From NCBI RefSeq assembly GCF_020510665.1, contig NZ_CP075187.1:702501-766500 (forward strand): 64,000 nt of DNA, given 5' to 3'. This DNA is from Dechloromonas denitrificans (GTDB lineage: Bacteria; Pseudomonadota; Gammaproteobacteria; Burkholderiales; Rhodocyclaceae). Of the stretch, positions 35,124-44,249 are shown piece by piece. The notes beneath the pieces are model-generated. The model was not told where the DNA came from. It did not search any database and was given only the letters and a program-made list of their open reading frames with translations. Numbering within the stretch: position 1 is the first letter of the stretch; each line of letters starts with the position of its first letter. A program made the position numbers and the translations under genes.

Positions 35124-37403
35124 ATGGATCCTAGGCAACTGCGCGAAGCCGCGCTTTACTATCATCGCCACCCGAAGCCGGGCAAGATCGCGGTGACACC
35201 CATCAAGCAGCTCACCAACCAGTATGATTTGTCGATGGCGTATTCGCCGGGCGTGGCCTTCGCTTGCGAAGAAATCGTCGCTGATCCGGCCGAAGTCAGC
35301 ACCCTGACTTCACGCGCCAACCTGGTCGGTGTGATTACCAACGGGACGGCAGTTCTTGGTCTCGGCGCCATCGGGCCGCTGGCGGCCAAGCCGGTCATGG
35401 AAGGCAAGGGCGTTCTGTTCAAGAAATTTGCCAATATCGATGTGTTCGATCTGGAAATCGATGAGCGTGACCCGGACAAGCTGATCGACACGATCGCCTC
35501 GCTCGAGCCGACTTTTGGCGGGATCAACCTTGAGGATATCAAGGCGCCGGAGTGTTTCTATATCGAGAAAAAGCTGCGGGAACGGATGAAAATCCCCGTC
35601 TTCCACGATGATCAGCATGGTACGGCGATTGTTGTCGGTGCGGCGGTCCTGAATGGCCTGCACCTGATCGGAAAAGATCTTTCCAAGGTAAAAATCGTGA
35701 CTTCCGGGGCGGGCGCTGCCGCTCTTGCCTGCCTTGATTTGCTGGTCATGCTCGGTGCGCCGATTGAAAATATCTGGGTGACCGATATCAAGGGCCTGGT
35801 ATACGAAGGTCGCGTCGAGGAAATGGACGAGATCAAGGCGCGTTACGCCAAGGTGACCGATCAGCGTTCGCTGGGTGAAGCAATTGCCGATGCCGATGTG
35901 TTCCTTGGCCTTTCTGCCGGTGGCGTGCTCAAGGGCGAGATGGTCGCGAAAATGGCGGCCAATCCGCTGATTCTTGCTCTTGCCAATCCCACGCCGGAGA
36001 TCATGCCGGCGGAAGTGACCAAGGTGCGCAGCGATGCCATCATTTGCACCGGTCGCTCCGACTATCCGAACCAGGTCAACAACGTTCTCTGTTTCCCGTT
36101 CATTTTCCGCGGTGCTCTGGATGTCGGAGCAACGACGATCACCGAAGAAATGAAAATGGCCGCGGTGAAGGCGATTGCCGAGTTGGCCCGGGCTGAGCAA
36201 TCGGAAGTGGTGGCTTCGGCTTATGGGGAAAAAGTCTCTGCGTTCGGTCCTGAATACCTGATTCCGAAACCGTTTGACCCGCGTTTGATCGTCAAGATCG
36301 CACCGGCTGTCGCCAAGGCGGGGATGGATTCCGGCGTGGCAACCCGCCCGATCAAGGATTGGGATGCTTACGTCCAGGGGTTGAACGAATTTGTTTACCA
36401 CTCCGGCATGATCATGAAGCCGGTTTTCTCCCAGGCCAAGATGGCGCCCAAGCGCATCGTCTTTGCCGAGGGGGAAGACGAGCGCGTACTGCGTGCGGTT
36501 CAGGTGGTTCGCGATGAAGGCATTGCCTGGCCGGTACTGATCGGTCGTCACGCCGAAATCAATCGGCGGATCGAAGTGGCGGGGCTGCGGATTCGTGAGG
36601 GTGAGGACTTCGAAGTCGTTCATTCGGAAAACTGTGCGTTCTTCGATGAGCATTACGAGGAGTTCTGGAAAACCTATCACGGCTTGATGGAGCGTAAAGG
36701 TGTCTCTCCGGATTATGCGCGACGTGAAGTTCGTCGGCGCAATACCTTGTACGGTGCCTTGATGGTTCATCTTGGCTATGCTGATGGCTTGATTTGCGGG
36801 ACTTTCGGGCGCCACGAAACGCACCGTGAGTATGTGCAGAGCGTCATCGGTACGCGGGGTGATCTGGATCGCTACTACGCAATGAACTTGCTGATGTTGC
36901 CGGGGCGTACCGTGTTCATCGGCGATACCTATGTCAATTACGACCCGACGGCCGAGCATCTGACCGACATGGCCTTGCTGGCGGCAGAGGAAATCCGCAA
37001 TTTCGGTATTCAGCCGAAGGTTGCATTGTTGTCGCACTCGACATTCGGTACCGAAGATACGCCGACCTCGATCAAGATGCGCGATGTCCTGGCGCAGTTG
37101 CAGCAACGGGCTCCCGAGCTTGAGGTGGAGGGTGAAATGCACGGCGATGCGGCGCTGGATGAGGAAATTCGTCTTGCCGCCTTCCCGAACTCCCGGCTCA
37201 AGGGGCAGGCCAATCTGCTGGTTATGCCGACCCTGGATGCAGCGAACATTTCGTTCAACCTGCTCAAGGTGGCTGCGGGCGACAATCTGACCGTTGGTCC
37301 GATCCTGCTCGGGGCGGCGAAGCCGGTCAACATCCTGACGCCAACGGCAACGGTTCGTCGCATCGTCAATATGACAGCGCTTACAGTGGTTGATGCTGTA
37401 TAA
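35124..37403 (+). CDS. maeB: NADP-dependent malic enzyme, MaeB type
   Basis: A 759-aa two-part enzyme: a malic domain (about 1-165), a NAD(P)-binding Rossmann domain (about 165-410, with [15 protein letters not shown]) and a C-terminal phosphotransacetylase-like domain (about 425-755). It decarboxylates malate to pyruvate; the C-terminal part in this family acts as a regulatory site for acetyl-CoA rather than as an active transferase. The ATG at 35124 is set by CGGAGG 5 to 10 bases upstream; an earlier frame start is not supported. It faces pckG across a shared 245-bp region. Confidence 0.95.
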   Translation: MDPRQLREAALYYHRHPKPGKIAVTPIKQLTNQYDLSMAYSPGVAFACEEIVADPAEVSTLTSRANLVGVITNGTAVLGLGAIGPLAAKPVMEGKGVLFKKFANIDVFDLEIDERDPDKLIDTIASLEPTFGGINLEDIKAPECFYIEKKLRERMKIPVFHDDQHGTAIVVGAAVLNGLHLIGKDLSKVKIVTSGAGAAALACLDLLVMLGAPIENIWVTDIKGLVYEGRVEEMDEIKARYAKVTDQRSLGEAIADADVFLGLSAGGVLKGEMVAKMAANPLILALANPTPEIMPAEVTKVRSDAIICTGRSDYPNQVNNVLCFPFIFRGALDVGATTITEEMKMAAVKAIAELARAEQSEVVASAYGEKVSAFGPEYLIPKPFDPRLIVKIAPAVAKAGMDSGVATRPIKDWDAYVQGLNEFVYHSGMIMKPVFSQAKMAPKRIVFAEGEDERVLRAVQVVRDEGIAWPVLIGRHAEINRRIEVAGLRIREGEDFEVVHSENCAFFDEHYEEFWKTYHGLMERKGVSPDYARREVRRRNTLYGALMVHLGYADGLICGTFGRHETHREYVQSVIGTRGDLDRYYAMNLLMLPGRTVFIGDTYVNYDPTAEHLTDMALLAAEEIRNFGIQPKVALLSHSTFGTEDTPTSIKMRDVLAQLQQRAPELEVEGEMHGDAALDEEIRLAAFPNSRLKGQANLLVMPTLDAANISFNLLKVAAGDNLTVGPILLGAAKPVNILTPTATVRRIVNMTALTVVDAV

Positions 37404-37442
37404 ATTGTTGCTTTAAGTTGTTGTTGTATCTGCTTATTTTTA

Positions 37443-37470
37443 TTGAAAATTCACACTCTCCTGCTAAACT
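37443..37470 (+). promoter_or_regulatory. candidate promoter of pbpG
   Basis: TTGAAA and TAAACT with a 16-bp spacer, 37 bases before the start codon. GCAGGAGA precedes the ATG as a strong Shine-Dalgarno. Confidence 0.5.
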
Positions 37471-37506
37471 GGGCTAAAATTTCCCGGTATTGGCAGGAGA
37501 TCGTGA

Positions 37507-38616
37507 ATGAAGCAAAAACTGAAGGTTGCCCTACTCTTGGGCGCCCTGTTGTCCTTCGGGGTTAATACCTCGTTGCTGGCGTCCAGCACCGCCAAAAATG
37601 CGCATGCGCCGACCAAAAAGGTCGCGGCATCTGCTGGCAAGAAAACGACTGTTGCCGCCAAGCCGTCATCCAGGCTTGCCGCCAAGGGTTCTCATGGCAA
37701 AACGACACATAAAGTAGCTGCGGCACCTGTGCGGCCTGCGGCCTCTTCCGGCAAGCCTGTTGCGGCTAAATCCGGGAAGAAAACCGTTCATGCCGCGTAT
37801 GACGCACCCAGAAAGCCGGTACGTCGTGTCTCGATGGCCGATATCGACCCCGGTCGCCTGGCGCTTTATTCCTCATCGGCTCTGGTGATTGATCAGAGTA
37901 CCGGGCATGCCGTACTCGAAAAGCAGCCGGATGCCGTGGTTCCAATCGCCTCGATTTCGAAGCTGATGACCGCCATGGTTGTGCTTGATGCCAAGCTGGA
38001 CTTGCAGGAAGTCATTTCGATTGGTGAGGAAGATGTCGATAGCTTGAAAGGTACGCGTTCGCGCTTGCCGGTCGGTACCACGATGACGCGTGAAACCGCC
38101 ATGCTGTTGGCGCTGATGTCTTCCGAGAATCGTGCGGCACATACGCTGGGGCGCCATTATCCGGGCGGCCTGCGGGCATTTGTGACGGCGATGAACAAGA
38201 AGGCACAAGCCTTGGGGATGTATAACTCGCGTTTTGAAGAGCCGACCGGGTTGTCGAGCAACAATGTATCAACCGCCCATGATCTGGCCCGCATGGTGAC
38301 CGCTGCGGCGCGTTATCCGGAAATTCGCAGTTATTCGACGACGGCTGAAGCCAAGGTGGAATTGAATGGCCGGGTTCATAACTTCGGAACGACCAATCCG
38401 CTGGTGCGCAGTGACAGTTGGGAAATCGGGGTATCGAAAACCGGCTATATCTCCGAAGCCGGGCGGTGCCTGGTCATGCAGGCACGCGTGGCGGACAAGC
38501 CGGTCGTGATCGTGCTGCTTGACTCGGCCGGCAAGATGACCCGGGTTGGGGATGCCAACCGGATCAAGCGCTGGATGGAAAGTGCCAGTCTGAGTAGCGA
38601 GCGTCGCCGCGTTTGA
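37507..38616 (+). CDS. pbpG: D-alanyl-D-alanine endopeptidase (PBP7 type)
   Basis: A 369-aa exported peptidoglycan DD-endopeptidase/carboxypeptidase. A signal peptide (residues 1-25) is followed by a Lys/Ala-rich region to about residue 110 that should be unstructured and cell-wall facing. The penicillin-binding motifs are complete: SxxK at 149-152 (SISK), SxN at 206-208 (SEN) and KTG at 311-313. The low-complexity basic N-terminal region is longer than in Escherichia coli PbpG, while the core fits. The gene is monocistronic, with a promoter candidate upstream and a strong terminator shared with iclR downstream. Confidence 0.93.
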   Translation: MKQKLKVALLLGALLSFGVNTSLLASSTAKNAHAPTKKVAASAGKKTTVAAKPSSRLAAKGSHGKTTHKVAAAPVRPAASSGKPVAAKSGKKTVHAAYDAPRKPVRRVSMADIDPGRLALYSSSALVIDQSTGHAVLEKQPDAVVPIASISKLMTAMVVLDAKLDLQEVISIGEEDVDSLKGTRSRLPVGTTMTRETAMLLALMSSENRAAHTLGRHYPGGLRAFVTAMNKKAQALGMYNSRFEEPTGLSSNNVSTAHDLARMVTAAARYPEIRSYSTTAEAKVELNGRVHNFGTTNPLVRSDSWEIGVSKTGYISEAGRCLVMQARVADKPVVIVLLDSAGKMTRVGDANRIKRWMESASLSSERRRV

Positions 38617-38638
38617 TGAGGTGACTGTGCGTTTGTGA

Positions 38639-38669
38639 AATAAGGCCGCTGTTTGCGGCCTTATTTTTT
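38639..38669. terminator. bidirectional terminator between pbpG and iclR
   Basis: AATAAGGCCGC with GCGGCCTTATT, an 11-bp stem around TGTTT, followed by TTTTT on the plus strand. The right arm contains the stop codon of the iclR-type gene on the other strand. Confidence 0.9.
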
Positions 38670-39449
38670 GGGGCCGAGATAGCCGAGCGCATGCGAAACC
38701 GCATCCGCTGTTTGTTTGATCTTGGCAACCCATTCCGGATCGTGGCGATCCGCAGGGGCAGAGACAGAGAGTGCTGCGACAATATTGCCCTCGTCGTCGC
38801 GAATCGGTGCGGCCAGGCATTTCAGGCCGATTTCAGCCTCTTCATCATCGTAGGCGATATCGTGGCGCCGAACTTTGTCGAGCTCTTTTTCCAGGGCGGC
38901 CAGCGTGGTCAGCGAGTGCGGCGTCTTGCCCGGCAGGCCGGTCCGTTTCGCGTAGTCGCGTATTTTTTGCGGATTGTCGGCCGCCAGGAAGAGTTTGCCG
39001 AGCGACGTCAGATGCAGCGGGGCCCGCCCACCGACGAGATAAACCACGCGAACCAGTGAACGACCGGAGGAGGTCCGCTCAAGATAGACGATTTCATCAT
39101 CGTGACGGGCGCCCAGATTGATTGCTTCGCCGATCGACTCGTGCAGTTCCTGCATGAACGGGAGCGCGACTTCGCGGAGATTGATGCGCGATTTGACAAT
39201 CGCGCCAAGTTCCAGAAGACGGATGCCCAGGCGATAGGTGCCGGCATCTTGACGTTCGACAAAGCGCGCATTGCACATTGCAGCGAGAATGCGGTGTGCG
39301 GTCGATGGATGCAGTTCGGTCGCGCCAGCCAGTTGTTTCAGGCTGGTCGCTTCGGGGGCGTCAGCGAGCGCGTCGAGCAGCGACATCATGCGTTCGATGA
39401 CCTGGATTGAGCCGGGAGTTTTTGCAGACCCGTTGGCAGCTTCTGACAA
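38661..39449 (-). CDS. IclR-family regulator
   Basis: A 262-aa IclR-type transcription factor: a winged helix-turn-helix in the first 85 residues (TSLKQLAGATELHPSTAHRILAAM) and a C-terminal effector domain with the family's EIGLKCLAAPI and ALSVSAP signatures. The start appears to be a TTG at 39449 with GGAA upstream; the first 20 residues before MMSLLDAL are weakly conserved. It is divergent from the lactate-utilisation operon beginning at 39520, only 70 bp away, so it is the likely regulator of that operon. In many proteobacteria a GntR or LysR protein does this job, so IclR here is a local feature. Confidence 0.9.
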   Translation of the reverse strand: MSEAANGSAKTPGSIQVIERMMSLLDALADAPEATSLKQLAGATELHPSTAHRILAAMCNARFVERQDAGTYRLGIRLLELGAIVKSRINLREVALPFMQELHESIGEAINLGARHDDEIVYLERTSSGRSLVRVVYLVGGRAPLHLTSLGKLFLAADNPQKIRDYAKRTGLPGKTPHSLTTLAALEKELDKVRRHDIAYDDEEAEIGLKCLAAPIRDDEGNIVAALSVSAPADRHDPEWVAKIKQTADAVSHALGYLGPKK

Positions 39450-39519
39450 CTGGATTCCTTTATTGGTGCTGTTTGAGTAGCATTAGCCACTTTATTTTCT
39501 TGTGCGCCGCAATATTAGC

Positions 39520-40248
39520 ATGCGCTTAGCTCTGTACGTTACCTGCCTGGTGGACCTGATGCGACCCTCGGTCGGCTTTGCGACCCTGCGTCTGCTTGAG
39601 TCTGCCGGCTGCGAAGTGGTCATTCCCGAGGGGCAGACTTGCTGCGGTCAACCGGCCTGGAGTGCCGGAAATCGCAAGCTGGCTGTCGACCTGGCGAAGA
39701 AGGCGATTGCCGAACTGGAAGCCTACGACTATGTCGTGATTCCCTCGGGTTCGTGTACCGATCAAATTCGCAATGTCTATCCGCCCTTGCTGGCCGATGA
39801 CCCTGCCTGGGCGGCGCGTGCGTCGGCGGTGGCCGGTCGGACCTACGAGCTGACCAGTTTTCTGGTCGATGTGCTGAAGCTGGATAATCTGGCCTCGCAT
39901 TTTTCGGGCAGCGTGACTTATCACGATTCATGCAAGGGACTGCGCTCGCTGGGCATCAAGCAGCAGCCACGGGCCTTGTTGATGAAAGTGGCGGGCGCCG
40001 AGCTCAAGGAAATGTCCGATTGCGAAGAGTGCTGCGGCTTTGGCGGCGCATTCTCGGTCAAGTTCGGTGATGTTTCGACCCGTATCGTCGATCGCAAATG
40101 CGAGTCGATTGCGGCGGCCGGGGCGGAGGTTGTAGCGGGCGGCGATCTGGGGTGCCTGATGAATATCGAAGGGCGTCTGCGTCGTCGTGGCGATGAAACG
40201 ACGCGGGTGCTGCATATTGCCGAAATCCTTGCCGGGAGCGTTGATTGA
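39520..40248 (+). CDS. lutA: LutA-like (Fe-S) oxidoreductase subunit
   Basis: A 242-aa cysteine-rich protein with the paired CCG signatures of LutA/GlcF-type subunits: CCGQPAW near residue 42 and CEECCGFGG near residue 170. With LutB and LutC it forms the iron-sulfur L-lactate oxidising complex known from Bacillus and some proteobacteria. The start is chosen at MRLALYVTCLVD, which fits the family; an earlier start at 39502 adds six residues. The stop overlaps lutB by ATGA. No lldD-type flavoenzyme or lactate permease is in the window. Confidence 0.92.
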   Translation: MRLALYVTCLVDLMRPSVGFATLRLLESAGCEVVIPEGQTCCGQPAWSAGNRKLAVDLAKKAIAELEAYDYVVIPSGSCTDQIRNVYPPLLADDPAWAARASAVAGRTYELTSFLVDVLKLDNLASHFSGSVTYHDSCKGLRSLGIKQQPRALLMKVAGAELKEMSDCEECCGFGGAFSVKFGDVSTRIVDRKCESIAAAGAEVVAGGDLGCLMNIEGRLRRRGDETTRVLHIAEILAGSVD

Positions 40249-41690
40249 TGAGTGCGGCCAAGCATTCGCAGGCGATGCATTTCCAGGCTCGGGCCGGAGA
40301 GAAGATCAGGAATCCGGTGTTGCAGCGAGCGTTGCAAAAAGCCAAGCCGCTGTTCGTCGGCAAGCGGGCCAAGGGAATCGCCGCATTGCCCGAGGACGGG
40401 CTGGATTTCGAGGGGTTACGTTCGGCTTGCGAAGAGATCCGCAATCGCGTTTTGAGCGATCTCGATGTCTGGCTCGATATTTTCGAAGAACGGGCCAGGG
40501 CCAGTGGTGCTGAGGTGCTCTGGGCGCGCGATGGCGACGAAATCTGCGATCTGGTGATCGATGTGGCGCGTCGTCATGGCGTCACCAAGGCCGCCAAATC
40601 GAAATCGATGCTGTCGGAAGAGGCGCATCTCAACGAGGCGCTTGCCGCCGCCGGCATTCAGCCGGTCGAGACCGACCTCGGTGAATACATCATCCAGCTG
40701 GCCGGGGAAACGCCGTCGCATATCATCGCTCCGGCGGTGCATAAGACGATCGACGAGGTTGAGGCGCTGTTTGCCAGGGAACATGGCCGGGCCGAGCAAC
40801 AACGCACCTCGGCTGATATTCCGGCCATGACGCGTGAGGCGCGCCAGGTGCTGCGCCAGCATTTTCTCAGTGCAGAGATGGGGATTACCGGTGCCAATTT
40901 CCTGATTGCCGAAACCGGCTCGGCTTCGCTGGTGACCAATGAGGGCAACGGTCGCATGGTGACGACCTTGCCCAAGGTACATGTCGTGATTACCGGGATC
41001 GAGAAGATTGTGCCGACTCTGGAGGATTTCGCCACCCTGATGCGCCTTTTGCCACGTTCGGCCACCGGGCAGACCATTTCGAACTATGTTTCGCTGTTGA
41101 CCGGGACAAAGCAGCCGGGCGATCAGGATGGGCCGGAAAAGACGGTTTTCATCCTGGTCGATAACGGTCGCGCCAAGCTGCTGGGTTCGGCCTATCAGGA
41201 GATGCTGCGCTGTATTCGCTGCGGCGCCTGCATGAACCATTGCCCGGTTTATTTTTCGCTGGGCGGGCATGCCTATGGTTGGGTTTATCCCGGCCCGATG
41301 GGTTCGGTGCTGACGCCGCTATACACCGGCATCGAAAATGCACTGGATCTGCCGCATGCGTCGACCGGTTGCAATCAGTGCGGCAGCGTCTGCCCGGTGC
41401 GCATTCCTTTGCCCAAATTGATGCATCGCCTGCGCGAGGATCAGGTCGATGGCGGTCTGAGGCCATGGTCCGAAAGCCTGGCCTTGCGTGCCTGGGCCTG
41501 GCTGGCCGGCAAGCCGGCGCTCTATCGCTGGGTGATGCGTCGTGCTGCGCGTTATCTGCAATGGCTGGCCGACGACAGTGGCCGTATCCGCATTTTGGGC
41601 CTGGCGCCGGGGTGGACCGCAGGACGCGATCTGACGCCGCCCGATGGCAAGACATTCCACGAACTTTACGCAGCAAGAAAGAGAACCTGA
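40245..41690 (+). CDS. lutB: LutB-like iron-sulfur protein
   Basis: A 481-aa protein with a LUD domain (about 60-300) and a C-terminal ferredoxin-like part carrying two cysteine groups, CIRCGACMNHCPVY and CNQCGSVCPVRIPL, for two [4Fe-4S] clusters. It is the electron-transfer subunit of the Lut L-lactate dehydrogenase complex. It overlaps lutA by ATGA and lies 2 bp before the truncated aldehyde dehydrogenase gene. All eight cysteines are present and the length is that of the family. Confidence 0.95.
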   Translation: MMSAAKHSQAMHFQARAGEKIRNPVLQRALQKAKPLFVGKRAKGIAALPEDGLDFEGLRSACEEIRNRVLSDLDVWLDIFEERARASGAEVLWARDGDEICDLVIDVARRHGVTKAAKSKSMLSEEAHLNEALAAAGIQPVETDLGEYIIQLAGETPSHIIAPAVHKTIDEVEALFAREHGRAEQQRTSADIPAMTREARQVLRQHFLSAEMGITGANFLIAETGSASLVTNEGNGRMVTTLPKVHVVITGIEKIVPTLEDFATLMRLLPRSATGQTISNYVSLLTGTKQPGDQDGPEKTVFILVDNGRAKLLGSAYQEMLRCIRCGACMNHCPVYFSLGGHAYGWVYPGPMGSVLTPLYTGIENALDLPHASTGCNQCGSVCPVRIPLPKLMHRLREDQVDGGLRPWSESLALRAWAWLAGKPALYRWVMRRAARYLQWLADDSGRIRILGLAPGWTAGRDLTPPDGKTFHELYAARKRT

Positions 41691-41692
41691 AC

Positions 41693-42391
41693 ATGGATTT
41701 TTCTCCCGAAGGCCCGAAGGCCATTCCCTTGTGGATCAACGGTCACGCATTCCTGACCGCCGGCGACCGCTTTTATGAAGTCAGCAATCCGGCGACCGGC
41801 GAAGCCATCCGCCGGGTGCCGCTATCCGGCGCTGCCGAAGCCGCCGAAGCTGCGGGTGCGGCGCTTGCGGCGCAGTCGGCCTGGGCCGACATGGGGCTGC
41901 AGGCACGGCGGGTTTGCCTGGCCAGGCTGGCTGATGAGCTCGATCATTACCGTGGGCACTTTGCCAAGCTCCTGCTCGCCGAGTCGGGGCTGGATGAAGC
42001 GGCGGCAAGCGCCGAAGTCGTTGCTGCGGTCGACGCCTTGCGCGGGGCCAGTGTGGGCGAAACCGGCGTGATCGGGCTGGTGCTCGATGCGACGCAGCCG
42101 CTGGCCAACTTTGCCCGAGCCGCTGCGCCGGCATTGATGGCTGGTGCGACCATCGTCGTCAAGCCAAGCCCGAAAGCGCCTTCGGCCATTTTTGCCTTGT
42201 GCGAACTGTCGTCGCGCGCCGAATGGCCGGCCGGCGTTCTCAACCTGGTGCATGGCGATACGGCGGCCATTGAAGGGCTGTGTGCCTCGACAGTCGATCG
42301 CCTGGTTTATGTCGGCCACGCCGCCCTGGGCGAGCAGATTGCGACGATTGCGGCCGCTGCCGGCAAGACCTTCTGCGCCCAGGCCGACTGA
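41693..42391 (+). CDS. N-terminal half of an aldehyde dehydrogenase, in the lut operon
   Basis: A 232-aa protein matching only the NAD-binding half of aldehyde dehydrogenases: PLWINGHAFLTAGDRFYEVSNPATGEAI at the start, then TGVIGLVLDATQPLANFARAAAPALMAGATIVVKPSPKAPSA, ending soon after RLVYVGHAALGEQI. The usual ELGG Glu and the catalytic Cys are absent; FCAQAD and a stop take their place. The DNA goes straight into the next gene by TGATG with no sign of decay, so the shortness is probably stable and not a frameshift wreck. It cannot carry out normal aldehyde oxidation. A structural, NAD-binding or regulatory role is possible, and so is a silent relic. Confidence 0.85.
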   Translation: MDFSPEGPKAIPLWINGHAFLTAGDRFYEVSNPATGEAIRRVPLSGAAEAAEAAGAALAAQSAWADMGLQARRVCLARLADELDHYRGHFAKLLLAESGLDEAAASAEVVAAVDALRGASVGETGVIGLVLDATQPLANFARAAAPALMAGATIVVKPSPKAPSAIFALCELSSRAEWPAGVLNLVHGDTAAIEGLCASTVDRLVYVGHAALGEQIATIAAAAGKTFCAQAD

Positions 42392-43347
42392 TGCAGCGCA
42401 TCGTTTACCTCGATCGCGCCTCGATCCCGGTCGAGGTTTTTCGTCCGGCCTTCAACTGTGACTGGGTGGAGTATCCGAAAACGGTGGTTGCGGATGTCGT
42501 TGCGCGTCTGGCCGGGGCAACGATTGCCATCACCAACAAGGTGCCGATCGATGCTGCTGCGGTCGACGCGCTGCCTGAGCTGAAAATGATCGCGGTCGCG
42601 GCAACCGGGGCCAATCACATCGATCTGGATGCCTGCCGGCGTCGCGGCATCGTCGTTTCAAATATTCGTGGTTATGCCGAGCACACGGTGCCTGAGCATG
42701 TTTTTGCGCTGCTCCTGGCCTTGTCGCGCAATCTTCTGGCCTGGCGCGCGACGCTGCAGGCCGGTGCCTGGCAGCAGTCCGAACAGTTCTGCCTGTTCAA
42801 CCATCCGATCCAGGATTTGCATGGTGCAACGCTGGGGCTGGTCGGCAGTGGCAGTCTGGGCAACGGCGTTGCCCGTTTGGCCGAAGCTTTCGGCATGCGT
42901 GTCCTGCGGGCCGAGCGCAAAGGGGCGATACAGGTGCGCCCCGGTTATACCGCCTTCGCCACGGTGCTGGCCGAGGCCGATGCGCTTTCACTGCACTGCC
43001 CGTTAACGGCGGAAACCAGCGGCCTGATTGCGGCGGCCGAGTTGCAGGCGATGAAATCTTCGGCCATCTTGATCAATACTGCACGCGGCGGGCTGGTCGA
43101 TGAAGCCGCCCTGATTCAGGCCTTGCGTGAAGGCTGGATTGCCGGAGCCGGGTTTGATGTGGTGACGGCCGAACCGCCGCCGGTCGGGCATCCGATGTTG
43201 TCTCCCGAATTGCTGGCCTTGCCCAATTTCATGTTGACGCCGCATGTCGCCTGGTCGAGCCAGCCGGCGATGCGGGCGCTGGCCGATCAGTTGATTGCCA
43301 ATCTTGAAGCTTTTGTTGCGGGCCAGCCGCAAAACCAGCTCGCATGA
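42391..43347 (+). CDS. D-isomer 2-hydroxyacid dehydrogenase
   Basis: A 318-aa NAD(P)-dependent dehydrogenase of the D-2-hydroxyacid family. The glycine-rich loop is LGLVGSGSLGNGVARLAEA near 150; the conserved Arg and its NTARGGLVDE loop lie near 230; the catalytic His is in LTPHVAWSS near 285. The ATG at 42391 overlaps the stop of the upstream half-dehydrogenase as TGATG. Motifs resemble glycerate/hydroxypyruvate-type enzymes more than fermentative D-lactate dehydrogenase. In a lactate operon it could act on glycolate, glycerate or D-lactate; the choice cannot be made from sequence. Confidence 0.88.
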   Translation: MQRIVYLDRASIPVEVFRPAFNCDWVEYPKTVVADVVARLAGATIAITNKVPIDAAAVDALPELKMIAVAATGANHIDLDACRRRGIVVSNIRGYAEHTVPEHVFALLLALSRNLLAWRATLQAGAWQQSEQFCLFNHPIQDLHGATLGLVGSGSLGNGVARLAEAFGMRVLRAERKGAIQVRPGYTAFATVLAEADALSLHCPLTAETSGLIAAAELQAMKSSAILINTARGGLVDEAALIQALREGWIAGAGFDVVTAEPPPVGHPMLSPELLALPNFMLTPHVAWSSQPAMRALADQLIANLEAFVAGQPQNQLA

Positions 43348-43994
43348 GCGCCCGCGACGAAATTCTCCAGCGCGTTCGGGCCGGTGTCGGCAAGCCCGAC
43401 TTTGCTGCGCGCCGCGCAGCGGCCGAGGCACGCTTGAGCCATCCGGTGCGAGGTCCGCAGCCGGTGGTCGGCGATCAGTTGGCCAGCCGTTTTCGGGCTC
43501 GGGCCGAAAGCCTGTCGAGTACTGTCGGGCAGGTTGCTGCTCTGGCTGATGTGCCGGCTGCCGTGGCTGCGTTCTTGCAAGCCGGGCAGCTTGGCTGCGC
43601 GGCCGTGGCGACCGATGATGTGGCTGCGCTCGCCTGGGCCGGGGCTGGGCTGGACGTTGTCGCCCGTGCTGCGGTCGACGCCGATCCGGTCGGGATTTCC
43701 GGCTGTTTTTGTGCGATAGCCGAAACCGGAACGCTGATGCTGCTGTCCAGTCCGCGAACGCCGGCCACGGTCAGTCTGCTGCCGGAAACACACATTGCCC
43801 TGGTCCCGGTCGGGCGCATCGTTGCAACGATGGAGGACGCCTTTGCGTTGCTGCGTCGGGAGTCCGCCGGTACGCCGCGTGCGATCAATTTCATCTCCGG
43901 GCCGTCACGGACCGGAGATATAGAACAAACCATCGTACTCGGCGCACACGGCCCATGCCGGGTACATCTGATTCTTGTAGAGGAAACACCATGA
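43344..43994 (+). CDS. lutC: LutC-like LUD-domain protein
   Basis: A 216-aa LUD-domain protein, the third subunit of the Lut lactate system. The characteristic ISGCFCAIAETGTLMLLSSPRTPATVSLLPETHIAL stretch (given here in parts: CAIAETGTL, then LLPETHIAL) lies near 115-155, and FISGPSRTGDIEQTIVLGAHGP near the end matches the family's substrate loop. It overlaps the preceding gene by ATGA and the following S4 gene likewise. In this locus lutC is separated from lutAB by the two extra dehydrogenase genes. Confidence 0.93.
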   Translation: MSARDEILQRVRAGVGKPDFAARRAAAEARLSHPVRGPQPVVGDQLASRFRARAESLSSTVGQVAALADVPAAVAAFLQAGQLGCAAVATDDVAALAWAGAGLDVVARAAVDADPVGISGCFCAIAETGTLMLLSSPRTPATVSLLPETHIALVPVGRIVATMEDAFALLRRESAGTPRAINFISGPSRTGDIEQTIVLGAHGPCRVHLILVEETP

Positions 43995-44206
43995 GCGCCA
44001 CTTTTGCCGTCCGCGGCGAATATATCCAGCTTGATCAATTGCTCAAGGCGACCGGTATGTGCGAATCGGGCGGTGCCGCCCATGCGGCGATTGCCGAAGG
44101 ACTGGTTGAAGTCGATGGCGCGGTCGACAGTCGTAAACGGGCTAAATTGCGTCCCGGTCAGACGGTCTGTTTTGCCGGTGAAAGCGTCGTCCTGGTCGCT
44201 GAGTAA
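43991..44206 (+). CDS. small S4-domain RNA-binding protein
   Basis: A 71-aa protein consisting of one S4 fold: IQLDQLLKATGMCESGGAAHAAIAEGLVEVDGAV followed by SRKRAKLRPGQTV, like Escherichia coli YbcJ. It should bind structured RNA, often linked to ribosomes or translation. The start ATG overlaps the lutC stop by ATGA, so it is translated with the lactate operon even though its job is unrelated in known cases. It is the last gene of the operon; the next gene lies on the other strand 43 bp away. Confidence 0.9.
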   Translation: MSATFAVRGEYIQLDQLLKATGMCESGGAAHAAIAEGLVEVDGAVDSRKRAKLRPGQTVCFAGESVVLVAE

Positions 44207-44249
44207 CTTTCTCTCCGCAAAGCGCGACAGGTCCGTACGGGCCTGCCGC

